Positions 1-8,767 of a stretch of DNA of 64,000 nucleotides are shown here, piece after piece. The position numbers and the translations under genes are program-made. Under the pieces are notes generated by a model. That model saw only the letters and a program-made list of their open reading frames with translations. It was not told the origin of the DNA and ran no database searches. Each line of letters starts with the position of its first letter. The stretch's first letter is position 1. The DNA is from Mycobacterium kyorinense (GTDB lineage Bacteria; Actinomycetota; Actinomycetes; Mycobacteriales; Mycobacteriaceae), in the NCBI RefSeq assembly GCF_001672775.1, contig NZ_LZKJ01000133.1, forward strand, positions 1-64,000, read 5' to 3'.

Positions 1-918
1 TTTGCCGGTGCCGGCTTCGAGTTCGGTCAGGGTGGTGGACACGATGATGGTGGCCGGCAGCCCATTGTGTTGACCTAACTGGCCGGAGGCCAGCAGGGCG
101 CGGGCGGCGGCGAGCAGTGCGTCGTGGTGGCGTTGGGCGGTGCTGCGGGTGTCGCGGTCGATGGCCTCTTGGGACGGGGTGCCGCTCACACAGGGGGTGG
201 GGTCCTCAGGGTTGCACATGCCGGGGGCGGCCAGTTTGGCCCATATTGCTTCGATGGCCGCGCGCAGCTCGGGGCTCACACAGCCGGTTAGCTGCGACAT
301 CGCATCGGGGTGCTGATTGCCTAGACCCAGGCCGCGGCGTCGGGCCCGGTCGGTGTCGGTGTAATCGCCGTCGGGGTTGAGACAGTCGGTGAGGCGGGCG
401 GCGAGCTTGGCCAAGTCATCGGGGCGGTGTTCGCCGGCCAGCTGGGCCAGGTGGGCTTCGGCGCGTTCGCGGGTCTCTACGTCCACGGCGTCGGGTAGCC
501 GGTGATAAAAGCTGCGGATCACCGCCACGTGCCCGGCCCCGAGGGTCCCGGCGCGCAGCGCGGCGGCGGTGGCCGGCAGCAGCGGTTCGAGCGGTTCGCC
601 GGTGATCGCGCGGCGCGGCCCCAGATCGGCGGCCTCACCGATGCGCCGGGCGGCGTCGGCGCGGGTGATGCCCAACCGTTCGGCCAGCGCAAACCCCAGC
701 TTGCCACCCAGCTCGGCTTCACTAGCCTGCTCGGCGAGCTGGTTGATCAGCGGATGTTCGACAGCGGGCAGCTGGCGGCGCAGCGTCTCACACCGCTGCA
801 ACATGACCAGCCGCTCGGGAGTGGTCAGCCCGTCAAAGCACAAGTCCAAGGCCCGTTTGAGGTATGCGGTCAGCCCATCGAAGACCACGTCGATCTCCTC
901 ACGACCACTAGAAAGCAT
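1..918 (-). CDS. 13E12-family (DUF222) protein, 3' end outside window
   Basis: An open reading frame of 306 codons runs off the left edge without a stop. It starts at an ATG giving [15 protein letters not shown] and continues with the helical, Arg/Ala/Leu-rich DUF222 region typical of mycobacterial 13E12 repeat proteins (H37Rv members include Rv1128c). In that family a C-terminal HNH endonuclease domain follows; it would lie beyond the window, so the nuclease motif cannot be checked. The family is multi-copy and linked to mobile DNA. No partner genes are visible. The family call is from overall pattern and remembered homologues; the cellular role is unknown. Confidence 0.8.
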   Translation of the reverse strand, partial: MLSSGREEIDVVFDGLTAYLKRALDLCFDGLTTPERLVMLQRCETLRRQLPAVEHPLINQLAEQASEAELGGKLGFALAERLGITRADAARRIGEAADLGPRRAITGEPLEPLLPATAAALRAGTLGAGHVAVIRSFYHRLPDAVDVETRERAEAHLAQLAGEHRPDDLAKLAARLTDCLNPDGDYTDTDRARRRGLGLGNQHPDAMSQLTGCVSPELRAAIEAIWAKLAAPGMCNPEDPTPCVSGTPSQEAIDRDTRSTAQRHHDALLAAARALLASGQLGQHNGLPATIIVSTTLTELEAGTGK

Positions 919-1020
919 GTTCGAATTCTATCGACGGGACAGGACCCGGCGCGAGCATCAAAATCCTGGTTGTGGATAAGGCGCTAACTGTGGATAAACC
1001 ACAGCCCTAGTGTTGTACCC

Positions 1021-2259
1021 ATGTCGACCCGGATGGCGGCAGTCGACGCGCAGTTCTACTGGATGTCGGCCAAGATTCCCAACGATCAGTTTTTGCTCTA
1101 TGCATTCGACGGCCAACCCGCGGATATCGAGCGCCTCGCCGACGAGCTGCGCCGCCGGGCCCAGGTGTGTCCGGCCTTGACGATCCGCGTCAAGGATGGA
1201 TCCGCGCTCACCTACCCGCAGTGGGTACCGATGGCCGTCGAGCCAGCGCATACCCACTGCCACCAACTGCACGACAACACCTGGCGCGGCTGTCTGGACG
1301 CGGTGGTGCGGCTCGCCGAGAAACAGCTGGACGCCCGCCGAACACCATGGCGGCTCCACCTTTTCGCGCCGGTGCACGACATACCAGGCGGCACCGGCCC
1401 AGGCGCCGTTGCGGTCCTGCAGGTCGCGCATGCGCTGGCCGACGGCGCCCGCACCGCGGCGTTGGCCGGCTGGCTGTTCGGCCGCGACGCCGCCGTGCCC
1501 GACGTCGCCGCCCCCTCGCCGGGCTTCCTGCCGTGGCGTGCTCTGGTGGCGGCACGCACCCACCGCCAGCTGGCCCGAGACCGGCAGGCCGGGCTTGTCG
1601 AGCAGCCTGTGGGATCACGGCCCGTGCTGAGCACCAACGCGCGTCCCGCCGGATCACGCGCGGTACGAACGCTGGTGCGCGACCGTTTCCAATTGCCCGG
1701 CCCTACGGTTACCGTCGCTGTGTTGGCCGCAGTGTCCGTTGCGCTTTCCGAACATCTGGGTGCGGCGGTCGACGTGCTAGGCGCCGAGGTGCCGATGGCC
1801 AAACCCGGTGCACGCCATGCGCATAACCATTTCCGAAACGTCTCGGTGGGGCTGTACCCCGGACTGCCACGAGAGGATCGAGCACAGCGGATTGTCGCCG
1901 AGTTGACCGCTGCACGCCGCCGCGCCGAGCATCCAGCGGCACGGGCCGCCGACCGAGCATTCGCGGCGGTTCCCGCGCCGCTGTTGCGCTGGGGCGTCGC
2001 TCAATTCGACGCCGATGCACGACCCGCCGAAGTATCCGGCAATACCGTGGTGTCCAGCGTCTACCGCGGACATGCTGACCTGCGCTTGGGAGGTGCACCG
2101 GTGTTGTTGACTGCCGGATATCCGGCGCTCTCACCGGCGATGGGCCTTACCCACGGCGTGCACGGGATCGGCGACACCATCGCGATCAGCGTCCATGCGG
2201 CAGAATCGGCGATCGGCGACATCGATGCCTATCTGCAGCGATTAGACGCTGCGTTGTAA
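1021..2259 (+). CDS. WS/DGAT or condensation-fold acyltransferase-like protein (Rv1125-like)
   Basis: A 412-residue protein. Residues 137-142 read HALADG, the HxxxDG signature of CoA-dependent acyltransferases (wax ester synthase/DGAT, condensation and PapA folds), where the His is the catalytic base. Length and position next to the ppdK pair match H37Rv Rv1125. No signal peptide or membrane segment is obvious. The ATG has no clear Shine-Dalgarno sequence; a second in-frame ATG lies four codons on. It is convergent with the next gene, with stops almost touching. Acyl donor and acceptor cannot be told from sequence; an inactive paralogue remains possible, although the His and Asp are both kept. 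Confidence 0.75.
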   Translation: MSTRMAAVDAQFYWMSAKIPNDQFLLYAFDGQPADIERLADELRRRAQVCPALTIRVKDGSALTYPQWVPMAVEPAHTHCHQLHDNTWRGCLDAVVRLAEKQLDARRTPWRLHLFAPVHDIPGGTGPGAVAVLQVAHALADGARTAALAGWLFGRDAAVPDVAAPSPGFLPWRALVAARTHRQLARDRQAGLVEQPVGSRPVLSTNARPAGSRAVRTLVRDRFQLPGPTVTVAVLAAVSVALSEHLGAAVDVLGAEVPMAKPGARHAHNHFRNVSVGLYPGLPREDRAQRIVAELTAARRRAEHPAARAADRAFAAVPAPLLRWGVAQFDADARPAEVSGNTVVSSVYRGHADLRLGGAPVLLTAGYPALSPAMGLTHGVHGIGDTIAISVHAAESAIGDIDAYLQRLDAAL

Positions 2260-2260
2260 T

Positions 2261-2866
2261 TCATTGGGCGTCACCAGATTTGGCTTCCGCATCGCGGGTC
2301 AGGCCGGCAGCGACGATCAGCTCCTCGTGCAGCTCGAACCACACGGTGTGGTAGGAGTCGATGAGCGGTCGAGACAGCCAGATGTTCTCCCCGGCCCGGA
2401 CTTTGTCCAGCGCCGCCTGCAGCTTGGTCGAGTAGCGGCTCAGCCGCGGCAGCTCCGCCGCGGCCGCCGCAATGACCGGTAGCACCTGCTGATGCACCCG
2501 CTCCAGCCGCGCCACGATCGCCGCATCGTAGGCGGCATCGTCGTGGGCGTTGGACTCTCCGTCTTTGACTTGCCAATCGGTGACCAGCGCCTTGAATTCT
2601 GTGTTGACTGACCTGAATTCGTCGTAGGCGCCTGCCACCGCGGCAGCGTTGATGCCGGCGCGCTCCTCGGCCAACAGCTCGCCGAGCCGGGCGCGTCCCT
2701 CGGGGCTGATTCGCACGGTCGTCCCGGCGATCAGCAGACCCGATTGCGTCAGCCGCTCGATGGTGCCGGCGAGATCGGCTGGATCGGCGCTTAACGTCGC
2801 CGCCAGGTCAGCGGTGCCCACCCGGCCCTTCAGCCGAACCGCTTGCAGCACCACCAATTCGCTCAT
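2261..2866 (-). CDS. Conserved protein with N-terminal winged-helix-like region (Rv1126c-like)
   Basis: A 201-residue protein starting MSELVVLQAVRLKG. The start is fixed by a 4-bp ATGA overlap with the ppdK stop, so the two are translationally coupled. The first 70 residues look like a small winged-helix or phosphoryl-swivel adaptor (alternating helices with 'GRVGTADLAATL' and 'GLLIAGTTVRISPEGRARL'), followed by a long helical region. It always sits with ppdK in the arrangement I know from H37Rv (Rv1126c). A role as partner or regulator of the PpdK-like enzyme is inference from this coupling. A longer in-frame ORF exists upstream but lies inside ppdK. Confidence 0.75.
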   Translation of the reverse strand: MSELVVLQAVRLKGRVGTADLAATLSADPADLAGTIERLTQSGLLIAGTTVRISPEGRARLGELLAEERAGINAAAVAGAYDEFRSVNTEFKALVTDWQVKDGESNAHDDAAYDAAIVARLERVHQQVLPVIAAAAAELPRLSRYSTKLQAALDKVRAGENIWLSRPLIDSYHTVWFELHEELIVAAGLTRDAEAKSGDAQ

Positions 2867-4362
2867 GGGGGATCGCCCTCGCTCCGCCGCAGCTCGGCCA
2901 GCATCGCGAGCAGTGAGCTCTCCCCCCCGGCATGCTGTGGACTGAGACGCCGTGCGATCTCGGCCAACTCGCGCAGTTCCGGGGTGTTGTCCTCTGACCA
3001 AGCCGCAAGCCCTAGGGTGCCCTCGCGTACTTCGCCTTCAGTGCCGTCGACGGTCACCAATTTGCCCGCCAGCGATTCGGACACGCCGCCGCCACATCCG
3101 ACCACGGCGACCCGGCCGAGTTCACGACTGACCACTGCGGCGTGGCTGGTGGCGCCACCGGTTTCGGTGACGACCCCGCGCGCGACCAGTATGCCGTGCA
3201 CATCATCGGGGCTGGTGTGACTGCGCACCAGGATGACGTCTTCGCCTCGCTCGGCGGCATCGACCGCTTCGTCGACGTCCGTGTAAGCCCGACCGGCTGC
3301 CACCCCCGGGCAGGCTGGCAAGCCGGAAGCCAAAAGTGGTGCGGACAAGCGGGTTTCGGGCTGCAGGGACGGCCGCAGCAGCGCCTCGACGTGGGCCGGG
3401 GTGACACGGCGCAAGGTCTCGGCGTCGTCAATCAGGCCGTCAGCCCGCAAATGCAGCGCCAGGCGCACGGCGGCCTGCGCCGATCGCTTCGCGGCCCGGG
3501 TCTGCAGCAGCCACAGTCGGCCGCTCTCGACGGTGAATTCGATCTCCTGGACGTCGGCTGTGAGCCGCTCCAGCATGCGGGCAGCGGCCGTCAGCGCGGC
3601 ATAGATGTCCGGTTGCTGCTCGCGCAATTCGGTGATCGGGTGGACGTCGACGGTGCCTGACACCACGTCGTCGCCTTGGCCGCCGACCAGCCACTCGCCG
3701 AACTCTTCGTTGGCGCCAGTCATGGGGTTGCGCGAAAACATCACGCCGGCACCAGAATTAGTGTCAGCGTTGCCGAACACCATCGCCTGCACCACCGCTG
3801 CGGTGCCGCCGTGATCGTCCAAGCCGTGGTGAGCACGGTAGGCCACGGCCCGCGGTGAGTTCCACGACGCAAACACCGCCTCGATCGCCGCGCGTAACTG
3901 CAAGTACGGGTCGTCGGGCACCGCATCGGCGACGATGCGCTGATACCAGCCGGTGAACCGGCGCCGGGTATCGCGGGCGAACGCCGCACCGCGCGCCTTG
4001 GCCAGCGCTTGTTCGGCGGCGTCGCACATGCCCACGTCCAGCACCGTGTCCATCATCCCTGGCATCGACAGAGCCGCACCGGAACGCACGCTGACCAGCA
4101 GCGGACGTGGTCCCCGTCCGAACGTGCGCGAAGTTGCGGCCTCCAACTCGCGCAGCGCCTCGAGCACGTCGGCCCAGATCGCGGCCATTGTCGGCTCGGG
4201 CGCCGCCAGGTACCGGGTGCCCACCGCGGTGGTGATGCAAAACCCCGGCGGCACCGGCAGACCGTGCCGGCGCATGGTGTCGATGCCGAATCCCTTGTGG
4301 CCCAAGAGTTCGGGCGGATGGTTCCCCTGGCCGTCCAAACGCAGTACCGCTTCACCCGACAT
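2863..4362 (-). CDS. ppdK: Pyruvate phosphate dikinase-like protein lacking the C-terminal barrel
   Basis: A 499-residue protein with the PPDK N-terminal ATP-grasp region (LLGHKGFGIDTMRRHGLPVP; VSVRSGAALSMPGMMDTVL; AVVQAMVFGN) and, at about residue 400, the phosphohistidine swivel motif GGATSHAAVVSREL, whose His carries the phosphoryl group. Complete PPDK enzymes are near 880 residues and end in a PEP/pyruvate TIM barrel; that domain is absent here, as in H37Rv PpdK (about 490 residues), so true pyruvate phosphorylation is doubtful without a partner. The ATG is chosen because the homologous N-terminus starts at 'MSGEAVLRLDGQGN'. It overlaps the downstream gene by ATGA and follows the oxidoreductase gene after 2 bp. 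Confidence 0.88.
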   Translation of the reverse strand: MSGEAVLRLDGQGNHPPELLGHKGFGIDTMRRHGLPVPPGFCITTAVGTRYLAAPEPTMAAIWADVLEALRELEAATSRTFGRGPRPLLVSVRSGAALSMPGMMDTVLDVGMCDAAEQALAKARGAAFARDTRRRFTGWYQRIVADAVPDDPYLQLRAAIEAVFASWNSPRAVAYRAHHGLDDHGGTAAVVQAMVFGNADTNSGAGVMFSRNPMTGANEEFGEWLVGGQGDDVVSGTVDVHPITELREQQPDIYAALTAAARMLERLTADVQEIEFTVESGRLWLLQTRAAKRSAQAAVRLALHLRADGLIDDAETLRRVTPAHVEALLRPSLQPETRLSAPLLASGLPACPGVAAGRAYTDVDEAVDAAERGEDVILVRSHTSPDDVHGILVARGVVTETGGATSHAAVVSRELGRVAVVGCGGGVSESLAGKLVTVDGTEGEVREGTLGLAAWSEDNTPELRELAEIARRLSPQHAGGESSLLAMLAELRRSEGDPP

Positions 4363-4364
4363 CG

Positions 4365-4979
4365 TCAGGACTGGCCGCGCAACAGACCGAAGCCGAAGTT
4401 CGCGCCGAAGCCCCGGCGCAACGCCACGTGAATCCACAGCAGCGCGTAGGGTTCCAGCAGCCGCGCCACCCGCAAGTCTCCGGCGTCCACGGCCTCGAAG
4501 CCCAACTCGACGACCAGCCCCGCAGCCACCGACTTTGCCTGGTCCTCGTCGCCGCAGATGAACATCACCGGTTGGCCGGATAGTTGCGGCCCATCCATCA
4601 GCGCCGCGCCGATCTGATTCATCGCTTTGCAGACTCGCGCGCCGGGCGCCCAGAAGGAGACCTGTTCAGCGCCGGAACTGGTGAGCCCGACCTCGAGCGC
4701 GGTGAAGTCGGGAGTGAGCGGATTGGTGCAATCGATGAGGACCTTGCCGGCGAGGTTGCCGCAGCTCTGTACGGCCAGCTGAGTGCCCTGCCACGGCGTG
4801 CACAGCACCACGACATCGGCTGCGGCGGCAGCAGATTCGTTGGCCAAGACCGCGCCCAGCGGCGCGTACTTGGGATCGTCGGGGTCGCGCACTCCGAATG
4901 TGACGTCGTGGCCGCGGTCCCGCCACGCCGTACCCAGGGTGCGCCCGACGTTGCCGGCGCCAATGATCGCGATCTTGAT
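4365..4979 (-). CDS. F420/NADP-type oxidoreductase (NpdG-like), apparent ATC start
   Basis: A 204-residue protein of the NADP oxidoreductase, coenzyme F420-dependent family. The N-terminus reads IKIAIIGAGNVGRTLG, a complete Rossmann GxGxxG loop, then GVRDPDD, where Arg would contact the NADP phosphate. The only in-frame ATG/GTG/TTG is a GTG 29 codons further in, which would delete that nucleotide fold. An AAGGAG sequence sits 5 nt before an ATC codon that begins exactly at the family N-terminus, so ATC is the chosen start. The hydride partner (F420 or another) is not proven. It is the first gene of a run into ppdK. Confidence 0.75.
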   Translation of the reverse strand: MKIAIIGAGNVGRTLGTAWRDRGHDVTFGVRDPDDPKYAPLGAVLANESAAAAADVVVLCTPWQGTQLAVQSCGNLAGKVLIDCTNPLTPDFTALEVGLTSSGAEQVSFWAPGARVCKAMNQIGAALMDGPQLSGQPVMFICGDEDQAKSVAAGLVVELGFEAVDAGDLRVARLLEPYALLWIHVALRRGFGANFGFGLLRGQS

Positions 4980-4984
4980 GTCAG

Positions 4985-4990
4985 CTCCTT
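4985..4990 (-). promoter_or_regulatory. Shine-Dalgarno AAGGAG supporting an ATC start
   Basis: On the minus strand AAGGAG precedes GACATC with 5 nt between the motif and the ATC codon. This near-ideal site is what selects the non-standard start of the oxidoreductase gene. No ATG, GTG or TTG lies in frame between this site and the Rossmann loop. Confidence 0.6.
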
Positions 4991-5000
4991 GCGTTGTTAG

Positions 5001-5028
5001 CGGGTGGCAGGATACTTCTGCCTACCCG
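5001..5028. promoter_or_regulatory. Inverted repeat between divergent genes
   Basis: GGGTGGCAG and CTGCCTACCC form near-perfect arms (one bulged base) around a 7-nt centre in the 68-bp gap between the oxidoreductase gene and doxX. The position fits an operator shared by both promoters. The regulator is unknown. Confidence 0.4.
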
Positions 5029-5047
5029 ATGATCTAGGTTGGCGTCT

Positions 5048-5554
5048 ATGACTGCCTATGATGTCGGTTTACTGATTCTGCGGCTGGTGCTGGGGCTGAC
5101 GCTGGCCGCCCATGGTTACAACAAGTTCTTCGGCGGCGGCCGCATCCCGGGAACCGCGCGCTGGTTCTCGAGTATCGGCATGAAGGCCGGCACGTTCCAG
5201 GCCGTGGTCGCGGCCACCACCGAAATCTCCGCCGGCCTGGGGTTGGCCGCCGGGTTGCTCACCCCCATCCCGGCCGCCGGCTTCGTGGCGCTGATGTTCG
5301 TCGCCGCCTGGACCGTACACCGGCCGCACGGCTTCTTCATTATCAACGAAGGCTGGGAGTACGTCATGGTGCTGGCGGTCGGCGCCGTCACGGTGGCCAC
5401 CGTGGGCCCCGGCCAGTACAGCCTGGATTGGCTACTCCTCGGGAACTCGTTCGGCGGCTGGACCGGCCTGCTGATCGCGGTGCTGCTCGGACTGGGCGGC
5501 GGCATCGGCCAGCTGGTGATCTTCTACCGGCCGCCGGTCAAGCAGGAGCAGTAG
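5048..5554 (+). CDS. DoxX family membrane protein
   Basis: A 168-residue integral membrane protein with about four hydrophobic segments and the DoxX-like start LLILRLVLGLTLAAHGYNKFFGG. Family members are small inner-membrane proteins linked to redox or thiol stress; the biochemical activity is poorly known. The ATG at MTAYDVG is preferred over a TTG three codons earlier. It is divergent from the F420/NADP-type oxidoreductase, which suits a redox theme. Its last codons overlap the cyclase relic on the other strand. Confidence 0.85.
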   Translation: MTAYDVGLLILRLVLGLTLAAHGYNKFFGGGRIPGTARWFSSIGMKAGTFQAVVAATTEISAGLGLAAGLLTPIPAAGFVALMFVAAWTVHRPHGFFIINEGWEYVMVLAVGAVTVATVGPGQYSLDWLLLGNSFGGWTGLLIAVLLGLGGGIGQLVIFYRPPVKQEQ

Positions 5555-5725
5555 CGGCTGTCGCCTGAGCGAACAGTTTCCATTCTCCGGGTACGCCCTT
5601 GAGCACATGCGTATCGCGGTCTTGGAAAGCGATCCCAGAGCCGTTCACGAGATCCTTGACGGCGCCTGATACCAGCACCTCTCGCCTGAGCCAGCGCGCC
5701 GATGCGAGCGCCGATGTGGAGGCGA
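5538..5725 (-). pseudogene. Remnant of a class III adenylate/guanylate cyclase C-terminus
   Basis: Reading the minus strand, one frame gives LHIGARIGALAQA and, after a one-base shift, a second frame gives GEVLVSGAVKDLVNGSG, then IAFQDRDTHVLKGVPGEWKL and a short tail before TGA. Joined, these match the end of mycobacterial class III nucleotidyl cyclases, whose usual C-terminus is 'HIGAR..ALA..GEVLVS..V.DLV.GSG..F.DRG.H.LKGVPG.W.LF'. The upstream catalytic residues are gone: the relic begins right after the prpR stop. Its stop lies inside doxX. It looks like a deletion scar with a frameshift; expression is not expected. Confidence 0.75.
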
Positions 5726-5729
5726 CTGG

Positions 5730-7133
5730 TCACACACTCGGCGAATACGGCAGGCTGCTGCCGGTGTTCTCGTCGACCGCAACCTGCCCACCGAGATATG
5801 GGAACGCGCGCTGCGCGCATGCGGTGCGATTGCAGATCTTGCAACCTGCCCCGATCGGCACGGCGGTGCCCGGGTCGTCGAGAGCGACGCCGGTAGAGTA
5901 GACCAGCTTGTCGGCATGGGCGAGATCGCAGCCCAAACCGATCGCGAAACTGGTGTGCTGGCCGAGATAACCGCGGCCTTCCGGGGCGGTGGTCTTGGCG
6001 ATCCAGAAGTACGAGCGGCCATCGGGCATCTGGGCCACCTGAGTGACGATCCGGCCCGGCTGGGCAAACGCGTCGTGCACCACCCACAGCGGGCAGCTGC
6101 CGCCGACCCGGCTGAAGTGAAAAGCAGTGGCCGACTGGCGCTTCGAGATATTGCCGGCCTTGTCGGTGCGCACGAAGATGAACGGAACCCCGCGGCACGC
6201 CGGGCGCTGCAACGTCGAGAGCCGATGGCAAATGGTCTCGAAGCCCACTTCGAAGCGCCGCCCAAGCAAGTCGATGTCGTAACGTAGTTCTTCGGCAGCC
6301 CTTTGGAATGCGCGATAGGGCAAGAGAAATGCGCCGGCGAAATAATTGGCCAGCCCTATCCGGGCGACGCCACGCGCCTCGGCGCTGAGCTGGTCGTCGG
6401 TGGCCACGATGCTCGAGATCAGCTCCGACTGGCTGATCAGCGCGAGCTGGGTTGCGATCTGGAAGGCCCGCTGGCCCGGCAGCAGACGGTGGGCGACTCG
6501 AAGTACCCGGGTCACCGGGTCGAAGGAGCGCTTGGTGGTGTCGGGCAGATCGGCGTCGACGACGACGGTGACGCCGAACTTTTCGGCCATCAGTTTCGGC
6601 AATTGGATGTCCAGCCCGCCGATGCGCATCTCGTTGTCGGCAAACATCTGCTCGGCCGCGACGTCGAGATCACCGATGTAGTTATTGCGGTCGTAGAAGA
6701 AGTCACGCACTTCCTCGAATGGCATCGGCTGCTCGGGTGGCAGCGATGTCTCCGTGGTGGCCCGCAAGCGATAGGCCTCCACTTCGTCGGTGGCATCGCG
6801 CAGACGACGGTGCACAGCTACCAGGCTGCGGCCGACTTCGGGCATTCGCGAGACCAGTTCCTCGACCTGGGCCCGGCTGACGTTCTCGGCTGCCGTCGCG
6901 GTGAAGACCTCCGACAGGTCGGCCACCAACCGCGCGTCTGTCTCCGAGGAGAAGTAGTTCGCCGGCAGATCGAAGCGCTCGGTCAGCGCCAGCAGGACCG
7001 GCACTGTGATGGGCCGCTGATCATTTTCCAGCTGGTTGACATAGCTGGTGGACAAATCCAGCGCGCGGGCCAACGCCGCTTGCGTGAGCCCTCGTTCTTC
7101 GCGCAACCGCCGCAACCGGGCGCCCGAGAACAT
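5730..7133 (-). CDS. prpR: PrpR, XRE-family regulator of the methylcitrate cycle
   Basis: From the chosen ATG, 467 residues. An N-terminal XRE helix-turn-helix ([35 protein letters not shown]) is followed by the ImmA/IrrE-like middle domain and a C-terminal domain with C-x2-C-x4-C (CKICNRTAC) plus an earlier Cys, matching the iron-sulfur/acyl-CoA sensing region known for mycobacterial PrpR (Rv1129c). It activates prpD and prpC for propionate use. It is divergent from prpD, the usual arrangement. In-frame GTG (7151) and TTG (7205) starts would lengthen it to 473 or 491 residues; the TTG would place the putative operators inside the gene, so the ATG is preferred. Confidence 0.9.
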   Translation of the reverse strand: MFSGARLRRLREERGLTQAALARALDLSTSYVNQLENDQRPITVPVLLALTERFDLPANYFSSETDARLVADLSEVFTATAAENVSRAQVEELVSRMPEVGRSLVAVHRRLRDATDEVEAYRLRATTETSLPPEQPMPFEEVRDFFYDRNNYIGDLDVAAEQMFADNEMRIGGLDIQLPKLMAEKFGVTVVVDADLPDTTKRSFDPVTRVLRVAHRLLPGQRAFQIATQLALISQSELISSIVATDDQLSAEARGVARIGLANYFAGAFLLPYRAFQRAAEELRYDIDLLGRRFEVGFETICHRLSTLQRPACRGVPFIFVRTDKAGNISKRQSATAFHFSRVGGSCPLWVVHDAFAQPGRIVTQVAQMPDGRSYFWIAKTTAPEGRGYLGQHTSFAIGLGCDLAHADKLVYSTGVALDDPGTAVPIGAGCKICNRTACAQRAFPYLGGQVAVDENTGSSLPYSPSV

Positions 7134-7261
7134 CTTTGCCACCGCCGACACTGTACTCCAGCCGGTATCCGCAAGATTCGCAAAATGGTCGCGATAAGGA
7201 CGCAAAATTACGCATTTACGGGGTCTTTCTCCCGCTGGAATGTGTGCGTAGTGTGCGAATT
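7134..7261. promoter_or_regulatory. prpR-prpD divergent promoter with repeated CGCAAAA sites
   Basis: The 128-bp gap holds CGCAAAA at 7179-7185 and again at 7201-7207, 22 bp apart (two helical turns), with a related CCGCAAG just before the first. A GTGTGCG direct pair lies close to prpD. PrpR and its relative RamB are known to bind TTTGCAAA-like sequences, so these are plausible half-sites; binding is inference. Confidence 0.5.
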
Positions 7262-8767
7262 ATGTTGAACCATTCCGTCCGGACTCACCGCAGCGCCGAC
7301 GATTTTCCGCGGACCGAGCATCTCGCCTACAAAATCGCGGAAGTCGCCGCTGATCCGGTGCCGGTGCCTGTCGAGACCGCAGCGATGGTGATCAACCGGA
7401 TGATCGACAACGCGGCAGTCAGCGCCGCCTCGGTGCTGCGGCGACCGGTCACCACAGCTCGCCAGCAGGCCACTGTGCACCGGGCCCGGCCGGGTGCCAC
7501 GGTGTTTGGCGTCGACGGCCGCTATTCGGCGGAGTGGGCGGCCTGGGCCAACGGTGTCGCGGTGCGCGAACTCGACTTCCACGACACATTTCTGGCTGCT
7601 GAATACTCGCATCCCGGCGACAACATCCCCCCGCTGGTGGCGGTGGCACAACAGCTCGGCGTGCGAGGCGCGGACCTGATCCGCGGGCTGGCGACCGCCT
7701 ATGAGATCCAGATCGATCTGGTCCGCGGAATCTGCTTGCACGAGCACAAGATCGACCATGTCGCGCATCTGGGCCCGTCGGTGGCCGCCGGGCTGGGCAC
7801 CATGTTGCGGCTCGACGTCGACACCATCTACCAGGCGATCGGGCAGGCGCTGCACCTGACAACGGCGACCCGTCAATCCCGCAAGGGATCGATCTCCAGC
7901 TGGAAGGCGTTCGCGCCGGCGCACGCCGCCAAGGTGGCTATCGAGGCGGTCGACCGGGCGATGCGCGGCGAGGGCTCGCCGGCCCCGATCTGGGAGGGCG
8001 AGGACGGCGTCATCGCGTGGTTGCTGTCCGGGCCGGAGCACGTCTACGAGGTGCCGTTGCCGGCCCCCGGCGAACCCAAGCGTGCCATTCTCGACAGCTA
8101 CACCAAGGAGCACTCTGCCGAGTACCAGAGCCAGGCGCCCATCGACCTGGCCCGCCGGCTGCGCGACCGCATCGGCGACCTCAGCCAGGTCGCATCGATC
8201 GTGCTGCACACCAGCCACCACACCCACGTCGTGATCGGCACCGGCTCCGGTGACCCGCAAAAGTTCGACCCGGACGCATCGCGGGAAACGCTTGACCACT
8301 CGCTGCCCTACATCTTCGCGGTCGCGCTGCAGGACGGCACCTGGGACCACGAACAGTCCTATGCACCCGAACGTGCCCACCGGCCAGACACGGTCGAATT
8401 GTGGCGCAACATCTCCACCGTCGAGGATCCCGAGTGGACGCGCCGCTATCACTCGACCGACCCTGCCGAGAAGGCCTTCGGAGCACGTGCGGAAGTCACG
8501 CTGAAGAGCGGCGAGGTGATCAGCGACGAGCTGGCGGTCGCCGATGCGCATCCGTTGGGCGCGCGGCCGTTCGGGCGCGAACAGTATGTGGGCAAATTCA
8601 CCAAGCTTGCCGATGCGGTGGTGGATGCCACTGAGCGGCAACGGTTCCTGGCCGCCGTCGAGGGTGTCGCCGACCTGAAGGGTGGTGAGCTGGGCCTGCT
8701 GAACGTGCGGGTGCTGCCCGAAGTGCTGGACAAGGCGCCGACCATTCCTTCCGGGATCTTTCGATGA
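7262..8767 (+). CDS. prpD: 2-methylcitrate dehydratase
   Basis: A 501-residue MmgE/PrpD family protein that dehydrates 2-methylcitrate towards 2-methyl-cis-aconitate in propionyl-CoA breakdown. Characteristic stretches include [40 protein letters not shown] and [20 protein letters not shown]. Length matches the family (about 480-505). The ATG at [11 protein letters not shown] is used; earlier in-frame codons fall in the promoter region. It overlaps prpB by ATGA, showing a tightly coupled operon controlled by the divergent PrpR. Confidence 0.95.
   Translation: MLNHSVRTHRSADDFPRTEHLAYKIAEVAADPVPVPVETAAMVINRMIDNAAVSAASVLRRPVTTARQQATVHRARPGATVFGVDGRYSAEWAAWANGVAVRELDFHDTFLAAEYSHPGDNIPPLVAVAQQLGVRGADLIRGLATAYEIQIDLVRGICLHEHKIDHVAHLGPSVAAGLGTMLRLDVDTIYQAIGQALHLTTATRQSRKGSISSWKAFAPAHAAKVAIEAVDRAMRGEGSPAPIWEGEDGVIAWLLSGPEHVYEVPLPAPGEPKRAILDSYTKEHSAEYQSQAPIDLARRLRDRIGDLSQVASIVLHTSHHTHVVIGTGSGDPQKFDPDASRETLDHSLPYIFAVALQDGTWDHEQSYAPERAHRPDTVELWRNISTVEDPEWTRRYHSTDPAEKAFGARAEVTLKSGEVISDELAVADAHPLGARPFGREQYVGKFTKLADAVVDATERQRFLAAVEGVADLKGGELGLLNVRVLPEVLDKAPTIPSGIFR

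Noticed and set aside
5524..6231. A 235-codon minus-strand ORF overlapping prpR
   Set aside because: Out of frame with prpR; only its last part covers the cyclase relic, in a shifted frame.
7136..7261. A 42-codon N-terminal extension of prpD
   Set aside because: It would cover the promoter gap and lacks PrpD similarity; the ATG at 7262 fits the family.
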